Shown: positions 26,681-38,071, numbered from the stretch's first letter. The stretch is 64,000 nucleotides of DNA from Cellulomonas edaphi (GCF_030362815.1 NZ_JAUCGR010000001.1:1065471-1129470); one strand, 5' to 3'. The notes: generated by a model not told the origin, from the letters alone. Numbers and translations: made by a program.

Positions 26681-29600
26681 GTGGACCTGTCCGGCCTCCT
26701 GTCCGCCCTCCTCGCCGACCCCGCCGCCGCGCAGGCGCTCGACCACGTGGTGGCCCGGGGCGAGCTGGACGTCGTCGGCCCCGCGGGCGTGCGGCCGCCG
26801 CTGCTCGCGGCGATGGCCCGCAAGCGCCCCCTGGTGGTGACCACGGCCACGGGCCGCGACGCCGACGAGCTGGCCGACGCGCTGCGGTGCTACCTGCCCT
26901 ACGACGACGTCGCGGTGCTGCCCAGCTGGGAGACGCTGCCGCACGAGCGCCTGAGCCCGCGCAGCGACACGGTCGCCAAGCGCGTGGGCGTCTTCCGCCG
27001 GCTCGCGCACCCGGCCGAGGACGGCCACACCGGCCGGATCCGCGTGCTGGTGATGCCCGTGCGGGCGCTGCTCCAGCCCGTGGTGGCGGGGCTCGGCGAG
27101 CTCGAGCCGGTGGAGATCCACGTGGGCGACCGCGTGAACCTCGACGAGGCCACACAGCGGCTCGCGGACGCCGCCTACCAGCGCGTGGACATGGTGGAGA
27201 AGCGTGGGGAGTTCGCCGTGCGGGGCGGCATCCTCGACATCTTCCCGCCCACGGAGGACCACCCTCTGCGCGTGGACCTGTGGGGTGAGGACGTCGAGGA
27301 GATCCGCTGGTTCTCGGTGGCGGACCAGCGCAGCCTCGAGGTGGCGGACCACGGCGTGTGGGCGCCGCCCTGCCGCGAGATCCTCCTGACCGACGAGGTG
27401 CGCCGGCGCGCCAAGGACCTCGTCGAGCAGCTGCCGGGCGCGGTCGACATGCTGGACAAGCTCGCCCAGGGCATCGCGGTCGAGGGCATGGAGTCGCTGG
27501 CGCCGGCCCTGGTCAGCGACATGGTGCCGGTCCTGGACCTGGTGCCCGACGACGCGCTGCTGGTGCTCGCGGACCCCGAGCGCGTGCGCCGGCGCGCGCA
27601 CGACCTGGTGGCGACCACCCAGGAGTTCCTCGAGGCGGCGTGGACCAGCGCGGCGGCCGGCGCCCGCACGCCGCTCGACCTGTCGGCGGCGAGCTTCGCC
27701 AGCTTCGCGGAGGTCCGGGCGCTCGCGGAGGTCCGCGGGCTGGGCTGGTGGACGCTCTCCGGCTTCCACATGGACGCCGAGGCGGCCGAGGAGATGGTGG
27801 AGGACGCGCACACGCTCGTGGTCGGTGCCCGGGACGTGGAGCGCTACCGCGGCGAGGTCGACCGCGCTGTGTCGGACGTGCGCGAGCTGCAGAAGGCCGG
27901 CTGGCGCCTGGTCCTGGCCACCGAGGGGCACGGGCCCGCGCAGCGGATGACCGAGCAGCTCAAGGCGGCGGACGTGCCGGCGCGGCTCGTGGGCAGCATC
28001 ACCGAGGACCCGGACGGCGGCGTCGTGCTCGTCGTCCCGGCCCCGGTCGGACCCGGCTTCGTGGCCGAAGAGCTCAGGCTCGCGGTCTTCTCCGAGTCGG
28101 ACGTCACGGGCCGCACGGGCAGCAGCACGCGGGACATGCGCAAGATGCCGAGCCGTCGCCGCAACGTCGTCGACCCGCTTCAGCTGCGCCCCGGCGACTT
28201 CGTGGTGCACGAGCAGCACGGCGTGGGCCGGTTCGTGGAGCTGGTGCAGCGGACGGTCGGCACGGGCGCCAACGCCGCGACGCGCGAGTACCTGGTCATC
28301 GAGTACGCGAGCAGCAAGCGCGGCCACCCCGGCGACCGGCTCTACGTGCCCAGCGACCAGCTCGACCAGGTCACCAAGTACGTGGGCGGTGAGGCGCCGT
28401 CGCTCAACAAGATGGGTGGCAGCGACTGGGCCAAGACGAAGGGCCGGGCGAAGAAGGCGGTCAAGGAGATCGCCGGCGAGCTCATCCGCCTCTACAGCGC
28501 GCGGATGGCCACGTCGGGCCACGCCTTCTCGCCCGACACCCCCTGGCAGCGCGAGCTGGAGGACGCGTTCGCGTACGTCGAGACCCCCGACCAGGCGGCC
28601 ACCATCGACGAGGTCAAGGCGGACATGGAGAAGTCGATCCCCATGGACCGGCTGGTGTGCGGCGACGTCGGCTACGGCAAGACCGAGATCGCGGTACGCG
28701 CCGCGTTCAAGGCCGTGCAGGACGGCAAGCAGGTGGCCGTGCTCGTGCCCACCACGCTGCTGGTCCAGCAGCACCTCGACACGTTCACCGAGCGCTACTC
28801 GGCCTTCCCCGTCACGGTCCGTGCGCTGTCGCGCTTCCAGACGGCCAAGGAGTCCAAGGCGGTCGTCGACGGGCTCGCCGACGGGTCGATCGACGTGGTC
28901 ATCGGCACGCACCGGCTCATCACGGGCGAGATCCGGTTCAAGGACCTGGGCCTCGTGGTGATCGACGAGGAGCAGCGCTTCGGCGTCGAGCACAAGGAGA
29001 CGCTCAAGGCGCTGCGCACCAACGTGGACGTGCTCGCCATGAGCGCGACGCCCATCCCGCGCACGCTCGAGATGGCGGTCACGGGCATCCGGGAGATGTC
29101 GACGCTGGCCACGCCGCCCGAGGAGCGGCACCCGGTGCTGACGTTCGTGGGGCCCTACGACGAGAAGCAGATCACCGCCGCCATCCGGCGCGAGCTGCTG
29201 CGCGAGGGGCAGGTGTTCTTCGTGCACAACCGCGTGGAGTCGATCGAGCGCACGGCGTCACGGCTCAACGAGCTGGTGCCGGAGGCCCGGATCGCGGTCG
29301 CGCACGGGAAGATGGGCGAGCACCAGCTGGAGCAGGTCATCGTCGACTTCTGGGAGAAGCGGTTCGACGTGCTGGTGTGCACCACCATCGTGGAGACCGG
29401 CCTGGACATCTCCAACGCCAACACCTTGATCCTCGAGCGCGCGGACATGCTCGGCCTGTCGCAGCTGCACCAGCTGCGCGGTCGCGTGGGCCGCGGGCGC
29501 GAGCGCGCGTACTCCTACTTCCTGTACCCCCCCGAGAAGCCGTTGACCGAGACGGCGCACGACAGGCTGCAGACGATCGCGGCCAACACCGACCTCGGCG

Positions 29601-30253
29601 CGGGCATGGCGGTGGCCATGAAGGACCTCGAGATCCGTGGCGCGGGCAACCTGCTGGGCGGCGAGCAGTCGGGGCACATCGAGGGGGTCGGCTTCGACCT
29701 GTACATCCGCATGGTGGGCGAGGCGGTCGCCAACTTCCGCGGGGACGCCCCCGAGGAGCTGCCCGACGTCACCATCGAGCTGCCCGTCGACGCGCACATC
29801 CCGCACGACTACATCGCGCACGAGCGGCTGCGCCTCGAGGCGTACCGCAAGATCGCGGCATCCACGGACGGCGCCGCGCTCAGCGAGGTCCACGCCGAGC
29901 TCGTCGACCGGTACGGCCCGGTCCCGGACGCCGTGACCAACCTGTTCGAGGTCGCCCAGTTCCGTCAGCACATCCGCACCGCGGGCCTCACCGACGTCAC
30001 CGCGCAGGGCAAGTTCGTCCGGTTCGCGCCCGTGGACCTGCCGGAGTCGGCGCAGCTGCGGCTCAAGCGGCTGTACCCGGGCTCGGTGCTCAAGCCGGCC
30101 GTGCGCTCGGTGCTCGTGCCGTTCCCCACGACGGCCCGGATCGGCGGCAAGCCGCTGCACGGCAGCGCGCTGCTGACCTGGTGCCGGACGCTGGTCGACG
30201 CCGTGATCCGGGGTGACGTCTCCGCCGCAGCGGGTGTCGGGACGGCGCGCTGA
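26681..30253 (+). CDS. mfd: Transcription-repair coupling factor Mfd
   Basis: A 1190-residue protein of full family length. It releases stalled RNA polymerase from DNA lesions and recruits UvrA. Domains in order: UvrB-like N-terminal modules (with TTATGRDADELA, LPSWETLPHERLSPRSD and RGGILDIFPP), the RNA-polymerase-interacting domain near residue 500 (LRPGDFVVHEQHGVGRFVEL), then a RecG-like translocase with Walker A GDVGYGKTE near 661-669, the DEEQ box near 761-764, SATPIPRTLEMA, and the late motifs QLRGRVGRG. The TRCF C-terminal domain closes the protein. GTG 26681 is supported by GTGAGGA at 26667-26673. It is followed by a small lipoprotein gene and mazG. Confidence 0.97.
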   Translation: MDLSGLLSALLADPAAAQALDHVVARGELDVVGPAGVRPPLLAAMARKRPLVVTTATGRDADELADALRCYLPYDDVAVLPSWETLPHERLSPRSDTVAKRVGVFRRLAHPAEDGHTGRIRVLVMPVRALLQPVVAGLGELEPVEIHVGDRVNLDEATQRLADAAYQRVDMVEKRGEFAVRGGILDIFPPTEDHPLRVDLWGEDVEEIRWFSVADQRSLEVADHGVWAPPCREILLTDEVRRRAKDLVEQLPGAVDMLDKLAQGIAVEGMESLAPALVSDMVPVLDLVPDDALLVLADPERVRRRAHDLVATTQEFLEAAWTSAAAGARTPLDLSAASFASFAEVRALAEVRGLGWWTLSGFHMDAEAAEEMVEDAHTLVVGARDVERYRGEVDRAVSDVRELQKAGWRLVLATEGHGPAQRMTEQLKAADVPARLVGSITEDPDGGVVLVVPAPVGPGFVAEELRLAVFSESDVTGRTGSSTRDMRKMPSRRRNVVDPLQLRPGDFVVHEQHGVGRFVELVQRTVGTGANAATREYLVIEYASSKRGHPGDRLYVPSDQLDQVTKYVGGEAPSLNKMGGSDWAKTKGRAKKAVKEIAGELIRLYSARMATSGHAFSPDTPWQRELEDAFAYVETPDQAATIDEVKADMEKSIPMDRLVCGDVGYGKTEIAVRAAFKAVQDGKQVAVLVPTTLLVQQHLDTFTERYSAFPVTVRALSRFQTAKESKAVVDGLADGSIDVVIGTHRLITGEIRFKDLGLVVIDEEQRFGVEHKETLKALRTNVDVLAMSATPIPRTLEMAVTGIREMSTLATPPEERHPVLTFVGPYDEKQITAAIRRELLREGQVFFVHNRVESIERTASRLNELVPEARIAVAHGKMGEHQLEQVIVDFWEKRFDVLVCTTIVETGLDISNANTLILERADMLGLSQLHQLRGRVGRGRERAYSYFLYPPEKPLTETAHDRLQTIAANTDLGAGMAVAMKDLEIRGAGNLLGGEQSGHIEGVGFDLYIRMVGEAVANFRGDAPEELPDVTIELPVDAHIPHDYIAHERLRLEAYRKIAASTDGAALSEVHAELVDRYGPVPDAVTNLFEVAQFRQHIRTAGLTDVTAQGKFVRFAPVDLPESAQLRLKRLYPGSVLKPAVRSVLVPFPTTARIGGKPLHGSALLTWCRTLVDAVIRGDVSAAAGVGTAR

Positions 30254-30315
30254 CATCGCAGCCGCAGGCCCTACGATGGCGGCGATCGACGAGCGACGAC
30301 GCGGGAGGTCCAGCG

Positions 30316-30834
30316 GTGACGAAGGCACGACGGATCAGTTCTCTGGTCCTGGTCCTGACAGCGGGCGCGAGCCTGGCCGCCTGCTCGTCACACCCGGGCT
30401 CGGCCGCGGTCGTGGACGGCCGCTCGATCTCGCCGACGGCCGTGCGTGAGGTCCAGACCGAGGTGGGCGACTACCTGCAGGACAAGAGCACGCCGGCCAT
30501 CCTCACCATGCTCGTGCAGGAGCAGGCGGTCATCGACTTCGCGGCGAGCCATGGCGTGGGTGCCTCGGAGGAGGACGGCGACAAGCTGCTCGAGTCGGTG
30601 TCGTCGCAGTCGGGCGTGAAGGACGCGCACTTCTCGGACGCGTCGCGCGGCGTGGCGCAGTTCTCGGTCGCCTACTCCAACATCGCGGCCTTGCAGGACG
30701 ACGACGTCATGACCCAGCTCACCGACACGCTCAAGGGCCTGCACGTCGCGGTGAACCCGCGGTTCGGCTCCGGCAGCACGGCGGAGCGCGTCTCGGCGCC
30801 GGTGCCGTGGCCCTGGATCAGCGCGGCCCGGTGA
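30316..30834 (+). CDS. Lipoprotein with SurA-N-like domain
   Basis: A 172-residue exported lipoprotein. The signal peptide ends in a lipobox L-A-A-C with Cys23. The following AAVVDGRSISPTAVREV segment is the start of a SurA N-terminal-like chaperone domain (mostly alpha-helical), as in peptidyl-prolyl isomerase precursors, but no parvulin or other isomerase domain follows. A holdase or periplasm-equivalent chaperone role is inferred. GGGAGG at 30303-30308 fixes GTG 30316. Genes of this type between mfd and mazG are common in actinobacteria. The last codons lie in sequence that leads into a 14-base tandem repeat. Confidence 0.75.
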   Translation: MTKARRISSLVLVLTAGASLAACSSHPGSAAVVDGRSISPTAVREVQTEVGDYLQDKSTPAILTMLVQEQAVIDFAASHGVGASEEDGDKLLESVSSQSGVKDAHFSDASRGVAQFSVAYSNIAALQDDDVMTQLTDTLKGLHVAVNPRFGSGSTAERVSAPVPWPWISAAR

Positions 30835-30886
30835 GCACGGCCCCGTGAGCACGGACCAGTGAGCTCGGCCCGATGAGCAGCGACCC
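30831..30886 (+). repeat. Four 14-bp near-repeats spanning the mazG start
   Basis: Units GTGAGCACGGCCCC, GTGAGCACGGACCA, GTGAGCTCGGCCCG and ATGAGCAGCGACCC begin at 30831, 30845, 30859 and 30873. The first overlaps the stop of the lipoprotein gene; the fourth holds the mazG start codon. The period is not a multiple of three, so neighbouring GTG codons fall in different frames. Confidence 0.8.
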
Positions 30887-31508
30887 GCTCCGGGAGCTGG
30901 TCGCGGTCATGGACCGCCTGCGTTCGCCCGGCGGGTGCCCCTGGGACGCCCAGCAGACGCACCGGACCCTCGCCCCGTACGCGATCGAGGAGGCGTACGA
31001 GCTCGCCGAGGCCGTCGAGCACGACGACCGTGCGGGTCTGCGCGAGGAGCTCGGCGACCTCCTGCTGCAGGTGGTGTTCCACGCGCGGCTCGCGCAGGAG
31101 GACGCCGACGAGCCGTTCGACGTCGACGACGTCGCCGCCGACCTGACCGCGAAGCTGGTCCGGCGGCACCCGCACGTCTTCGCCGACGCGGAGGCCACGG
31201 ACCTGCACGGGCAGTGGGACCGCATCAAGGCGACGGAGAAGGGCCGCGAGTCGGTGTTCGACGGCGTGCCGCTCGCGCTCGGCGCCCTCGCGCGGGCCCA
31301 GAAGGTGGCGGGTCGAGCGCAGCGGGCGGGCCTCGAGGCGCCCGCGCCGGGCGACGATCTCGGTGGTCGGCTCCTGGCGCTCGTGCTCGAGGCACGGGCG
31401 CAGGGACTCGATGCGGAGGGCGAGCTGCGCCGCACGGCCCGCTCGTGGGAGCAGCAGCTGCGCGCGGTCGAGCGGGCGGACCATCGGTCCCGGGAAACAT
31501 CCGAATAG
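30873..31508 (+). CDS. mazG: MazG family nucleoside triphosphate pyrophosphohydrolase
   Basis: A 211-residue protein. The MazG core is at residues about 8-120: [34 protein letters not shown], then [21 protein letters not shown], giving the E-x2-E and E-x2-D metal ligands that hydrolyse NTPs to NMP and pyrophosphate. The typical KWDQIK-like block appears as [20 protein letters not shown]. It cleans damaged nucleotides and may affect alarmone levels. The protein has one full MazG domain and a degenerate second half, as is common in actinobacteria. No ribosome-binding site precedes ATG 30873; instead the start lies in a 14-base repeat whose earlier units are GTG-led. Confidence 0.93.
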   Translation: MSSDPLRELVAVMDRLRSPGGCPWDAQQTHRTLAPYAIEEAYELAEAVEHDDRAGLREELGDLLLQVVFHARLAQEDADEPFDVDDVAADLTAKLVRRHPHVFADAEATDLHGQWDRIKATEKGRESVFDGVPLALGALARAQKVAGRAQRAGLEAPAPGDDLGGRLLALVLEARAQGLDAEGELRRTARSWEQQLRAVERADHRSRETSE

Positions 31509-31603
31509 CAGAAGAACCGCAGATCACCGCGGCCCGGACGTCCCGAGGTGCTCGTCGGGCGGCTCGGTAACCTCGGCGCACCAACCCCCACCAGGAGGTA
31601 CGC

Positions 31604-33142
31604 GTGACCACGATCGGCATCCCGCGCGAGACCCGCCCCGGCGAACGGCTGGTGGCGGCCACGCCGAGCAGCGTGACCAAGCTGGTGGGGCTGGGCTACG
31701 ACGTCGTGGTCGAGCGCGGGGCGGGCGCGGCGGCCACGTTCGCCGACGAGGACTACGCGACCGCGGGTGCGACGCTCGTCGACAGCGCGTGGGACGCCGA
31801 CGTCGTCACCGCGGTCAACGCACCCGACGACGAGCGCGTCGCGGCCATGGGGCGCGGTGCGATCCTCGTGGCGATGCTCGCCCCGGCCGCGCACCCGGAG
31901 CTGGCCGAGCGGCTCCGCGAGCAGGGGGTGACGGCCCTCGCGCTCGACGCCGTGCCTCGCATCTCGCGCGCGCAGAGCCTCGACGTGCTGAGCACGCTCT
32001 CGAACGTGGCCGGGTACCGGGCGGTGATCGAGGCGGCGGAGCAGTACGGCGGGATGTTCGGGGGCCAGGTCACGGCGGCCGGCAAGACGGCCCCGGCCCG
32101 GGTGTTCGTGATCGGAGCCGGCGTCGCCGGCCTCGCGGCCATCGGTGCCGCCGACTCGCTGGGAGCGCAGGTCCGCGCCTTCGACGTGCGGCCCGAGGTG
32201 GCCGAGCAGATCGAGTCGATGGGCGCCACGTTCGTGCGCGCGCAGGCCGCCCAGCAGCAGGTGAGCACGGACGGCTACGCGAGCGCACTGACCGACGAGC
32301 AGGGTGCGGCCACCGCGGCGGTGTACGCGCGCGAGTCGGCGGAGGCCGACATCGTCATCACCACCGCGCTGGTGCGGGGGACCGCGCCCACCACGATCAC
32401 GGCCGAGATGGTCGCAGGGATGCGGCCGGGATCGGTCATCGTCGACCTGGCGGCCTCGGGTGGCGGCAACTGCGAGCTGACCGTGCCCGGCGAGCGCGTC
32501 GTCACGCCCGGGGGCGTGACCATCGTCGGGTGGACCGACCTGGCCGGGAGGCTCCCGCGGCACACGTCGCAGCTGTTCGCCACCAATGTGGTGCATCTCC
32601 TGCAGCTGCTCACGCCGGGCAAGGACGGCGTCGTGGTCCTCGACCTCGACGATCCCGTGCAGCGCGGCATGACCGTCGCGCACGACGGAGCGCTCCTGTG
32701 GCCGCCGCCCCCCGTGGCGGTCTCGGCCGCCGCGCCGGCGCCCGCGCAGACGCCGGCGGCGGCGCCGCCCGCGCCGGTCGACCCGCGACCGGCCGCCCGA
32801 CGCCGGCTCGTGGGATACGCGCTCGCGGCCGTGCTCGTCACGCTCGCCATCTCGTTCGCCCCGTCCGCGTTCCTGGGCCACGCGACGGTCTTCGCCCTCG
32901 CGGTGTTCGTGGGCTACTACGTCATCTCCAACGTCAGCCACGCGCTGCACACCCCGCTCATGGCCCAGACCAACGCGATCAGCGGCATCATCCTGGTCGG
33001 TGCCCTGCTGCAGATCGGCTCGGACGACGCGCTCGTCACCGTCCTCGCGTGCGTCGCCGCCGCGCTCGCCAGCATCAACGTGTTCGGCGGGTTCCTCGTC
33101 GCCAACCGGATGATCCGCATGTTCCGGAAGGACGCCGCATGA
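31604..33142 (+). CDS. pntA: NAD(P) transhydrogenase alpha subunit PntA (domain I plus membrane part)
   Basis: A 512-residue protein. Residues 1-370 are the NAD(H)-binding domain: [18 protein letters not shown], the Rossmann motif [20 protein letters not shown] near 168-187, and [35 protein letters not shown]. After an Ala/Pro linker, residues about 405-505 hold four membrane helices ([28 protein letters not shown]), the proton-channel part of the alpha subunit. The enzyme moves hydride from NADH to NADP+ using the proton gradient. It is the single-polypeptide (E. coli-like) alpha subunit rather than the split PntAA/PntAB form. GGAGG 7 bases upstream fixes GTG 31604. TAACCT near 31567 may be the -10. 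It overlaps pntB by ATGA. Confidence 0.95.
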   Translation: MTTIGIPRETRPGERLVAATPSSVTKLVGLGYDVVVERGAGAAATFADEDYATAGATLVDSAWDADVVTAVNAPDDERVAAMGRGAILVAMLAPAAHPELAERLREQGVTALALDAVPRISRAQSLDVLSTLSNVAGYRAVIEAAEQYGGMFGGQVTAAGKTAPARVFVIGAGVAGLAAIGAADSLGAQVRAFDVRPEVAEQIESMGATFVRAQAAQQQVSTDGYASALTDEQGAATAAVYARESAEADIVITTALVRGTAPTTITAEMVAGMRPGSVIVDLAASGGGNCELTVPGERVVTPGGVTIVGWTDLAGRLPRHTSQLFATNVVHLLQLLTPGKDGVVVLDLDDPVQRGMTVAHDGALLWPPPPVAVSAAAPAPAQTPAAAPPAPVDPRPAARRRLVGYALAAVLVTLAISFAPSAFLGHATVFALAVFVGYYVISNVSHALHTPLMAQTNAISGIILVGALLQIGSDDALVTVLACVAAALASINVFGGFLVANRMIRMFRKDAA

Positions 33143-34524
33143 CGCTCGAGAGCCTGGTCCAGGCGGTCTACCTGCTCGCCGCCGTGCTGTTCGTCCTGTC
33201 GCTGGCCGGCCTGTCCCGCCAGGAGACCGCCCGCCGCGGCAACGCGCTCGGCATGGTCGGGATGGCGCTCGCCATCGCGGCCACCATCGTGCTGGCCCTC
33301 GACCGCTCGGAGCGCTCGGCCGTGGTCACCGCGGTCCTGGTGGCGCTGGTGCTGCTGGTGGGCGCCGTGGTCGGGACGCTGCGCGCGCGCAGCGTGGAGA
33401 TGACGCAGATGCCCGAGCTCATCGCCATGCTGCACTCGTTCGTGGGTGCCGCCGCGGTGCTCGTCGGCTACAACTCGTTCCGCACGGAGCCGGCCGACGC
33501 CGTGCACCTCGTGGAGGTGTTCCTCGGAGTGCTCATCGGCGCCGTCACGTTCACCGGCTCGGTCGTGGCGTACCTCAAGCTGTCGGGCCGGATCTCGTCC
33601 GCCCCGCTGTCGCTGCCCGGCCGCAACCTGCTCAACCTGGGCGCGCTCGTCGGCTCCGCGGGCCTGCTGGCGTGGTTCCTGGGCAGCCACTCGGTGGCTC
33701 CGCTGCTGCTCATGACCGTGGTCGCGCTCGCGCTGGGCTGGCACCTCGTCGCATCGATCGGGGGTGGCGACATGCCCGTCGTCGTCTCGATGCTCAACTC
33801 GTACTCGGGCTGGGCCGCGGCCGCGGCCGGGTTCATGCTCGGCAACGACCTGCTCATCGTCACGGGCGCGCTCGTCGGCGCGTCCGGCGCGATCCTGTCC
33901 TACCTCATGTGCCGGGCCATGAACCGCTCGTTCAGCAGCGTGATCCTGGGCGGCTTCGGTGCGCCCGAGGGCCTGGTGGTGGCCCGCTCCGAGGAGGACG
34001 GGGAGCACCGTGAGCTGGATGCGGCCGGCGTGGCGGCCCTGCTCCGCGACGCGCGATCGGTCGTCATCACGCCCGGTTACGGCATGGCCGTCGCCAAGGC
34101 GCAGTACCCGGTGGCGCAGCTCGTGGCCCGCTTGCGCGCGTCGGGCGTGGACGTGCGGTTCGGCGTGCACCCCGTGGCGGGCCGGCTGCCGGGGCACATG
34201 AACGTGCTGCTCGCCGAGGCCAAGGTGCCGTACGACATCGTGCTCGAGATGGATGAGATCAACGCCGACCTCGCCGACACCGACGTCGTGCTCGTCATCG
34301 GGGCCAACGACACGGTCAACCCCGCGGCGCTCGACGATCCCTCCTCGCCCATCGCAGGCATGCCCGTGCTCGAGGTGTGGAAGGCCGGGCAGGTCGTCGT
34401 CTTCAAGCGGTCGATGGCGACGGGGTACGCCGGGGTGCAGAACCCGCTGTTCTTCCGGGACAACACCGCGATGCTGTTCGGCGACGCGCGCGAGCAGACC
34501 GAGCAGATCGTCGCGGCGCTGTGA
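33139..34524 (+). CDS. pntB: NAD(P) transhydrogenase beta subunit PntB
   Basis: A 461-residue protein. Residues about 1-265 hold eight or nine membrane helices, with [23 protein letters not shown] containing the conserved proton-pathway histidine, and [25 protein letters not shown]. The cytosolic NADP(H)-binding domain follows (about 285-461): [59 protein letters not shown] and [15 protein letters not shown]. It completes the transhydrogenase with PntA, whose stop it overlaps by four bases. Expression is coupled to pntA. It ends 20 bases before a convergent gene with no clear terminator between. Confidence 0.95.
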   Translation: MTLESLVQAVYLLAAVLFVLSLAGLSRQETARRGNALGMVGMALAIAATIVLALDRSERSAVVTAVLVALVLLVGAVVGTLRARSVEMTQMPELIAMLHSFVGAAAVLVGYNSFRTEPADAVHLVEVFLGVLIGAVTFTGSVVAYLKLSGRISSAPLSLPGRNLLNLGALVGSAGLLAWFLGSHSVAPLLLMTVVALALGWHLVASIGGGDMPVVVSMLNSYSGWAAAAAGFMLGNDLLIVTGALVGASGAILSYLMCRAMNRSFSSVILGGFGAPEGLVVARSEEDGEHRELDAAGVAALLRDARSVVITPGYGMAVAKAQYPVAQLVARLRASGVDVRFGVHPVAGRLPGHMNVLLAEAKVPYDIVLEMDEINADLADTDVVLVIGANDTVNPAALDDPSSPIAGMPVLEVWKAGQVVVFKRSMATGYAGVQNPLFFRDNTAMLFGDAREQTEQIVAAL

Positions 34525-34543
34525 GCCGTACCGAGCCGGTCGC

Positions 34544-35572
34544 TCAGCGCAGGCCGGGCGGGTAGACGTCGTCCTCGGCCGCGAGCACCGTGCCGACGTG
34601 GTTGCCGTCCGCGTCGAGGAACACCCAGCACGGGTGCGTCTGGCCGAGCACGCCGGTGCAGTCCCCGTACAGCGTGATGCTGGCGATCGGGCCGGTGGGG
34701 GAGGCGTCGTCGGCCGACGAGAAGAAGGGGCTCCCCACCACGCGCTCGACGAGGTTCGGCGTCGTGCGGGCCTCCCACCAGGCGACCGCGGACCTGTGGT
34801 GGCGGAGGTCGTCGAGCGCCTGCTCCGCGGACCGCACCGCCGTCTGCTCCGCGGGCCGGGTCAGTGCCCAGGGCTGGAGCCGCACCGAGGACAGCGACCC
34901 GTCCGCGGCGAACTCGACCCGGGGCGCCGGGAACACCGACGCGTTGGTCGTGATCGCGGCCTCCGGGACGGGCGGCCGGACGGAGAAGGCGCGTCCGCTG
35001 CCCGAGGTGAACCCGCGGACGGGTGCGTCGGCGGGCCACCCCACCACCGCGAGGAGCCGGCGGACCTCGTCCAGCTGGGCCTTCTCGGTAGTGAACGTCG
35101 GTGCAGCGGGTACCTGCTCCGAGGTCGCGCCGGTGAACGTCGGGCCCGTGTTCATGGGCGAGGTCGGGTCGGCCAGCACGCTGTCGAGCGCGGAGAACTC
35201 GACGGTGCCGGTCGCCGTCGCCCACGTGTGGGCGTCGACCGCGACCACCGGGCCGCCGAACGCGGCGGCGAGCACCGAGGTGTCGTCGGGCAGCCCGTAG
35301 GTGGTGGGCTCCAGCATCCAGCGCGTGATGGTGGGAGGGCTCGCGGGCAGGGCGGTGCCGTCGGCGAGCGTCATGGCGGGATCGCCGAAGCGACCCGCCC
35401 ACGCGTCCGTCGAGCGGCCCGATCGCCAGCCCCAGTCCACCACCGTCGCGACGGCGACCAGGAGCGCGGCCGACGTGATGACGACGAGCAGTCCGCGCAG
35501 CGCGCGCGACGGGCGGAACCGCGGCGGGACCTCGGCGGCGGTGCCCGGGGCGTCGGTCACGTCGGTGGTCAC
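34544..35572 (-). CDS. Uncharacterised membrane-anchored protein of the sigma-factor operon
   Basis: A 342-residue protein. One hydrophobic segment near residues 28-47 anchors it; the rest is probably outside the membrane. The exported part is mixed alpha/beta with no recognised enzyme motif; a near-C-terminal pair of cysteines (YGDCTG and HPCWVF) could form a disulfide. GGAGG four bases upstream and an overlap with the previous stop fix GTG 35572. It is the last of a three-gene leftward operon headed by an ECF sigma factor, so it may be the sensor or output partner of that system. I do not recognise the family. Confidence 0.72.
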   Translation of the reverse strand: MTTDVTDAPGTAAEVPPRFRPSRALRGLLVVITSAALLVAVATVVDWGWRSGRSTDAWAGRFGDPAMTLADGTALPASPPTITRWMLEPTTYGLPDDTSVLAAAFGGPVVAVDAHTWATATGTVEFSALDSVLADPTSPMNTGPTFTGATSEQVPAAPTFTTEKAQLDEVRRLLAVVGWPADAPVRGFTSGSGRAFSVRPPVPEAAITTNASVFPAPRVEFAADGSLSSVRLQPWALTRPAEQTAVRSAEQALDDLRHHRSAVAWWEARTTPNLVERVVGSPFFSSADDASPTGPIASITLYGDCTGVLGQTHPCWVFLDADGNHVGTVLAAEDDVYPPGLR

Positions 35573-35913
35573 GAGTCCTCCAGGGTGCTCGGCGCCTCGA
35601 CGGTGTAGACGGTTCCGTCGGGGCGGGTCAGGGAGAGGGTGCGCAGCGGCGTGAAGACCTGGACGGGCCCGACGGCGGGGACGTCGCCCGGGCTCGCCTG
35701 CCCGACGGCGGGCACCGCGGTGCCCGCGACGGCGAGGACGGCGGCGCAGACCGCCGCGACCACGCCCGTCCACCACCGCCGGAGCGACGGTGCGGCGGTG
35801 TCGAGGGGCGGCAGCGCGACCGCTGCGGCGTAGGCGGATGCGCGCGCTGCCGCGGTGGCTGCGACGGCCTCGGGTGCTGCGGCGCGGAGCGCGGCGAGCG
35901 GGTCGGTGCTCAT
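35569..35913 (-). CDS. Small single-pass membrane protein, candidate anti-sigma partner
   Basis: A 114-residue protein. The first ~45 residues are cytoplasmic and Ala-rich, residues about 48-70 form one membrane helix, and the rest (VQVFTPLRTLSLTRPDGTVYTVEAP) is a short extracytoplasmic beta-rich tail. It overlaps the sigma-factor stop by four bases, the place where anti-sigma genes usually stand, but no zinc-binding HxxxCxxC motif is present. An anti-sigma role is therefore inferred from position and topology only. Confidence 0.65.
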   Translation of the reverse strand: MSTDPLAALRAAAPEAVAATAAARASAYAAAVALPPLDTAAPSLRRWWTGVVAAVCAAVLAVAGTAVPAVGQASPGDVPAVGPVQVFTPLRTLSLTRPDGTVYTVEAPSTLEDS

Positions 35914-36452
35914 GCCAGCTCTCCGATCGCGAGGGCTTCCGGACGGGCGGTGCCGGGGGAGTCGGGGTGGTGGCCGTACGCGTCGCGGAACCGGCGGCGC
36001 GCACGGTGCAGCCGCACGCGCGCGGTGCCCGGGGTGATGCCGAGCACCCTCGCCGCGTCGGCGGGCGACACGTCGTCCCACGTGCAGAGCAGCAGGAGCT
36101 CGCGGTCGGCGTCCGGCAGCGTGGCGAGCGCGCGCGCGATGGCGTCGCGCTCCACGACCCCGCTGGCCAGGTCGGGTCCGGGCTCGGGCGCCCCGGCCGC
36201 GTCGCGCGCCCGGCGGCGCACCTCGCCCCGCACGGTCGTGGAGACGACGTTGCGCGCCGTCGTGAGCAACCACGGCAGCTCCAGCCGGGGGTCGATCGCG
36301 TCGAGCCGGCGCCACGCGATGCCCATGGTCGTCGCGGCGACGTCGTCGGCGAGGCTCGCGCCGGCGCGACGCGTGGCGTAGGCGTGCACGCGGTCGTAGT
36401 GCGCGTCGAAGAGCGCGCGGAACCGTTCCTCGCGCCGGCCGTCGCCTGCCAC
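35910..36452 (-). CDS. ECF-type RNA polymerase sigma factor
   Basis: A 180-residue sigma-70 family protein of ECF size. Region 2 spans about residues 9-78 (FRALFDAHYDRVHAYATRRA, then WLLTTARNVV), and region 4 about 112-165 (ALATLPDADRELLLLCTWDDVSPADAARVLGI, TARVRLHRARRRFRD), a helix-turn-helix for the -35 element. It directs RNA polymerase to a stress or envelope regulon. GTG 36452 has GGGGAGG five bases upstream. It heads an operon with two membrane proteins that overlap each other, implying membrane-linked control of its activity. The inducing signal is not visible. Confidence 0.85.
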   Translation of the reverse strand: MAGDGRREERFRALFDAHYDRVHAYATRRAGASLADDVAATTMGIAWRRLDAIDPRLELPWLLTTARNVVSTTVRGEVRRRARDAAGAPEPGPDLASGVVERDAIARALATLPDADRELLLLCTWDDVSPADAARVLGITPGTARVRLHRARRRFRDAYGHHPDSPGTARPEALAIGELA

Positions 36453-36551
36453 GTCGCCTCCCCTCGCGTCCCGATGCCCCGACCGGCGTGCTGCCGGTCG
36501 TCCGGCACTCGTGCCCGTGGTGCGGCACGTCGTGCATCCCGCAGTGCCCGC

Positions 36552-36583
36552 CGCGGAGCGGTGCGTTACCGCGGTGCTCCGCG
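36552..36583. promoter_or_regulatory. Hairpin in the sigma factor/enolase divergent gap
   Basis: CGCGGAGC (36552-36559) pairs with GCTCCGCG (36576-36583); an alternative inner stem GCGGT/ACCGC is possible. The 293-base gap (36453-36745) otherwise holds the two divergent promoters, with TAGGGT near 36703 a likely -10 for enolase. Confidence 0.35.
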
Positions 36584-36718
36584 ACCACCCGTTCGGTCTA
36601 TCGGCACGTGCGCGCCGCGGATCGAGCGCGTACCAGGACACGCATCTCGGCAGGCCCTGTCCACCGGACGGAGGTCCCTGTCCGGCATCCCGGCGGCGGC
36701 ACTAGGGTGAGGTCGTAA

Positions 36719-38026
<1,308 letters not shown>

Positions 38027-38035
38027 CGCACTGCC

Positions 38036-38071
38036 CCGAGGGCCGGTCACCTGCGGGTGGCCGGCCCTCGG
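38036..38071 (+). terminator. Enolase terminator hairpin
   Basis: A 16-base stem (CCGAGGGCCGGTCACC with GGTGGCCGGCCCTCGG, one G-T pair) with a 4-base TGCG loop, starting 10 bases after the eno stop. Confidence 0.85.
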
